NCBI RefSeq assembly: GCF_905371695.1
Contig: NZ_CAJPMA010000034.1
Coordinates: 1 to 16,054, forward strand
DNA from: an uncultured Campylobacter sp.
Lineage (GTDB): Bacteria; Campylobacterota; Campylobacteria; Campylobacterales; Campylobacteraceae
DNA length: 16,054 nucleotides
Direction: 5' to 3'
This document shows positions 13,665 to 16,054 of the stretch, piece after piece; position 1 is the stretch's first letter, and each line of letters opens with the position of its first letter. The translations under genes and the position numbers were made by a program. The notes below the pieces were generated by a model. The model saw nothing but the letters and a program-made list of their open reading frames with translations, had not been told where the DNA came from and ran no database searches.

Positions 13665-14101
13665 TATTTTATTCTTACGACGAATTCGCGCGCGACGTTA
13701 AAGATATGGCCCGCAAGGTTAGAGACGAGTTTAATCCCGAGGCGATTTTAGCCGTGGCGCGCGGCGGGCTTACGCTAGGGCACTCGCTCGCTACTGCGCT
13801 TGAAAACCGCAACCTTTTTACGTTAAATTCTATCCATTACGAAGAGAGCAAAAAGCTCGATACGATAGAAATTTTCAATATCCCCGATATGACGAAATTT
13901 AGTAAAATTTTGCTGGTGGACGACATAATCGACAGCGGCGAAAGCATGGTCGAAATCAAGCGCGCGCTGTTTAAAATTTATCCGAGGTTAGACGTAAAAA
14001 TCGCGACGATTTTTTATAAACCCAAAGCATTGCTGTTGCCTGAATTTAAGGTAAAAGAGGCGGACGATTGGGTTGAGTTTTTCTGGGATATTCGTATCTA
14101 A
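13661..14101 (+). CDS. Type I phosphoribosyltransferase, probably purine base salvage
   Basis: 146-aa cytosolic enzyme with the type I phosphoribosyltransferase fold. The PRPP-binding loop ILLVDDIIDSGESM is at 83-96, and the early AVARGGLTLG (31-40) matches the PPi-binding RGG of Gpt/Hpt-type enzymes. It probably converts hypoxanthine, xanthine or guanine and PRPP to the nucleotide; its small size is nearer to E. coli Gpt (152 aa) than to Apt. The ATG overlaps the permease stop by 4 nt, which supports a purine role. A pyrimidine role (PyrE or Upp type) is less likely from the motifs and context. Family sure; substrate inferred. Confidence 0.87.
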   Translation: MIFYSYDEFARDVKDMARKVRDEFNPEAILAVARGGLTLGHSLATALENRNLFTLNSIHYEESKKLDTIEIFNIPDMTKFSKILLVDDIIDSGESMVEIKRALFKIYPRLDVKIATIFYKPKALLLPEFKVKEADDWVEFFWDIRI

Positions 14102-14116
14102 ATTCCGGCGGATGCG

Positions 14117-15331
14117 GTGAAAGAGCTAATTTGTAGGCATAAAACTATCGCGCTAACGGCGATTTGCGCGCTTGACTTATTATTGCTGTTATATTGCGCG
14201 AGTACGCTTAGTATAAGCTATCAAGAGGCGCGGATATTTTTCGGCGACGGTAGCGTTATCGGATACGTCGCGAGGGCGAGCTGCGCGCTCTTTGGACAAA
14301 ACGACTTCTCCCTGCGCGCTCCCGCGATGCTTTTTCATTTAATAAGCGTGATTTTGCTTTATAAGATCAGTAAATTTTACCTGAAATTCGAGTTTGATAG
14401 ACTACTTTGCGTATTACTTTTTATCGTGCTTCCGGGTACTTTGGCTAGCGCGATTACCGTAAATAATGCCGGTCTTTGCGTAATGCTAGCGCTGCTTTCG
14501 ATATATTTTTTTCACGAGCGAAGCAAACTGTTTTATCCGCTCTTTGTTTTGCTTTTTTTCGTAAACGGCGATTTTTTGATATTTTACGCCGCCTTTTTTA
14601 TATACGCGATATATCGTAAAAATGCGCCTTTGGCTTGGATTAGCGCGCTTTTGCTGACGGCTACTTTCGGGGTATTCGGTTTTGATACTAAAGGGCGACC
14701 TAGCGGGCATTTTATCGATACCTTCGGTATTTTTGCGGCGGTATTTTCTCCGTTTGTTTTTATATTTTTCGTATATACGATTTATAGAATTTGGATAAAA
14801 GAGCAAAAAGAGCTTTTATGGTTCGTTTGCGTTAGTTCGTTTTGTTTTTGTATGCTAGTTTCCGTACGCCAGCGCTTGGAGCTCGAAGTTTTTTTGCCGT
14901 TTTGCATCATTGCTACGCCTTTGATGGTTAGGACGTTTTTTGGCTCTTACCGCGTGCGTTTGCCGAAATTTAGGCGCGCACATAAAGCTATAAGCGCGGC
15001 GATACTAGTATTTTTGTGCTTAAACTGGCTATTTTTGGCATTTAATCAAATTTTGTATCCGTTTTTAAACGAGCCGCAAAAACATTTCGCCTACAAATTT
15101 CACGTCGCAAAGGAGCTAGCAAGCGAGCTAAAAAGGCTCGGCGAGGATAAGATTTACGTGGGTAACGAGAAGCTAGCACTAAGACTAAAATTCTACAATA
15201 TTGACATCGGTAAAAATTTTGATACAATTCTAATCGAAAAAAATTTGCGAGACGACGCACAAATAAAGATTAAAATTTTCGGTGCGGTCGTCGCCATATT
15301 TGATTTAAGGAAAAAGGAAATTTATGAATAA
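14117..15331 (+). CDS. Multi-pass membrane protein, probable GT39/PMT-type (ArnT-like) glycosyltransferase
   Basis: 404 aa with roughly nine or ten hydrophobic segments and a C-terminal soluble part (about 325-404). The N-terminal layout resembles the GT39/PMT_2 family: a first membrane segment (11-30), a periplasmic loop SISYQEARIFF with acidic Glu37, then VARASCALFGQNDFSLRAPAMLFHLISVILLY, similar to the 'LRLPS' block of ArnT-like enzymes. Such enzymes move a sugar from a polyprenyl phosphate carrier to lipid or protein at the periplasmic face. It is shorter than ArnT (about 550 aa) and the catalytic acidic pair is not clear, so activity is uncertain. Start GTG 14117 is preceded by GGCGG, 15 nt after the phosphoribosyltransferase stop. 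Its last 8 nt overlap the pseudopilin gene. Family call is moderate. Confidence 0.6.
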   Translation: MKELICRHKTIALTAICALDLLLLLYCASTLSISYQEARIFFGDGSVIGYVARASCALFGQNDFSLRAPAMLFHLISVILLYKISKFYLKFEFDRLLCVLLFIVLPGTLASAITVNNAGLCVMLALLSIYFFHERSKLFYPLFVLLFFVNGDFLIFYAAFFIYAIYRKNAPLAWISALLLTATFGVFGFDTKGRPSGHFIDTFGIFAAVFSPFVFIFFVYTIYRIWIKEQKELLWFVCVSSFCFCMLVSVRQRLELEVFLPFCIIATPLMVRTFFGSYRVRLPKFRRAHKAISAAILVFLCLNWLFLAFNQILYPFLNEPQKHFAYKFHVAKELASELKRLGEDKIYVGNEKLALRLKFYNIDIGKNFDTILIEKNLRDDAQIKIKIFGAVVAIFDLRKKEIYE

Positions 15332-16001
15332 AAAGGCTTTTACTTTAATAGAGCTCGTTTTCGTCATAGTGATAGCGGGAATTTTAATGACGATAGCCGT
15401 ACCTAGGTTTAAGAAAAACGATTTAGACAAAGCGGCGGAACAAATCGCTTCACATATTAGATATACGCAGCATTTAGCGATGCAAGACGATAAATTTGAT
15501 CCGAATGACAATTTTTGGTTTAAAAAAAGGTGGAGTATAACATTTAACGATACGCTTATTCCCGATTGCGGTATAGATACCGGCTCAACCGGAACATGGA
15601 AATATAGCGTATATTCAGATACGTCGCTATCTGGACATTTAAATTCTCCTAGCGAACCGGCTTCTAATCCAAATAAAAACGGATATTATTTAAGCGCTGG
15701 TTGGAGCGGCATATCCGGTTCTGATTGTAAAAAAATTGACGAGGATTTAAATTTGGGCAAAAAATACAATATATCGCGGATATGGCTTAATAATTGCGGA
15801 GCATCTAATGCGAGAACTATCAGCTTTGACGAATTGGGTCGCCCAATGGCAAGCGTAAGCACTACCGGCGGCGGAGGTTCTACTCGTCCGTATGATAGGC
15901 TTTTAAAGCAAGATTGTAAAATTACCATACAACAGACAGGTTGGCAGTATAGAAAAACAATAACAATAGCGAAAGAAACCGGTTACGTAAGTATCATGTA
16001 A
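15324..16001 (+). CDS. GspH/FimT-type pseudopilin with class III prepilin signal
   Basis: 225-aa exported protein of the type II secretion / type IV pilus minor pilin family. The prepilin peptidase site is MNKKA-FTLIELVFVIVIAGIL, cut after Ala5 with Glu at mature position +5, followed by one hydrophobic helix (6-27). The body contains FDELGRP (168-174) and ends ITIAKETGYV, like the C-terminal beta motifs of GspH/FimT. Four Cys (82, 135, 158, 198) could form two disulfides. A GGGGS loop is at 182-186. ATG 15324 has two GGA sites upstream (AAGGAAAAAGGAAA) and overlaps the preceding membrane protein gene by 8 nt. The DNA is visibly more A/T-rich than its neighbours after about 15430. Prepilin class is certain; whether it serves a pilus, secretion or DNA uptake machine is not shown here. 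Confidence 0.85.
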   Translation: MNKKAFTLIELVFVIVIAGILMTIAVPRFKKNDLDKAAEQIASHIRYTQHLAMQDDKFDPNDNFWFKKRWSITFNDTLIPDCGIDTGSTGTWKYSVYSDTSLSGHLNSPSEPASNPNKNGYYLSAGWSGISGSDCKKIDEDLNLGKKYNISRIWLNNCGASNARTISFDELGRPMASVSTTGGGGSTRPYDRLLKQDCKITIQQTGWQYRKTITIAKETGYVSIM

Positions 16002-16018
16002 AAATTTTAATGAATTTA

Positions 16019-16046
16019 TTTTTTTTTAAGCCTTTTTCTATATAAT
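16019..16046 (+). promoter_or_regulatory. Promoter for a gene beyond the right edge
   Basis: A T9 run (16019-16027) is followed by CCTTTTTC and a perfect -10 TATAAT (16041-16046), the T-rich plus -10 pattern of Campylobacter sigma-70 promoters. Transcription should begin near 16053. The T-run could also end transcripts leaving the pseudopilin gene, though no strong stem precedes it. Confidence 0.55.
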
Positions 16047-16054
16047 TCCACTTC

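Noticed and set aside
14486..14806. 106-codon minus-strand open frame inside the GT39-like gene
   Set aside because: Composition is typical of antisense membrane-protein sequence (Lys/Arg/Tyr rich), no ribosome binding site or family resemblance.

Overview
The window looks like a chromosomal segment of a Campylobacter-type epsilonproteobacterium, probably one of the higher-GC oral/intestinal species (C. showae, rectus, curvus, concisus or gracilis group). This rests on an epsilonproteobacterial long-form DapD, a futalosine-pathway MqnE, a glmS / GlnD-like / mqnE / purine permease / phosphoribosyltransferase block that I recall from C. jejuni (about Cj1366c-Cj1370), and very heavy use of AAATTT-containing words. 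The species call comes from composition and remembered families, not from a search. No rRNA, tRNA, CRISPR array, insertion sequence or prophage is visible.

Layout. (1) 1-1408, plus strand: the last part of thiC, interrupted by an in-frame stop at the very start of the window, overlaps mrp, an Fe-S carrier ATPase. (2) 1524-2129, minus: a YagU/DUF1440 membrane protein with a cysteine-rich tail, convergent with mrp; each gene has a hairpin behind it. (3) 2265-5204, plus: dapD (lysine/diaminopimelate synthesis), then an NYN-domain protein with a C-terminal LOTUS-like domain, coupled by a 4-nt overlap to a DJ-1/PfpI-like protein that lacks the usual cysteine. (4) 5406-6577, minus: a CsgG-like lipoprotein gene and a small secreted Tyr/Arg/Asp-rich protein, joined by a 1-nt overlap. 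(5) 6871-11159, minus: a GlnD-like protein followed 2 nt later by glmS. (6) 11266-14101, plus, divergent from glnD: mqnE, an NCS2/AzgA purine permease and a phosphoribosyltransferase. (7) 14117-16001, plus: a GT39-like membrane protein overlapping a GspH/FimT-type pseudopilin gene, followed by a promoter at the right edge for a gene outside the window.

How the genes may work together. glmS consumes glutamine, and the GlnD-like protein upstream keeps the metal-binding HD motifs and glutamine-sensing-type ACT domains but has lost the nucleotidyltransferase acidic residues, so it may be a one-way hydrolase or a sensor. mqnE belongs to a menaquinone route that later releases adenine, and it is followed by purine uptake and salvage genes, suggesting a purine-balancing operon. 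The CsgG-like pair, the NYN-LOTUS/DJ-1-like pair and the GT39/pseudopilin pair are the least explained parts of the window. Most of the rest is conserved housekeeping sequence.
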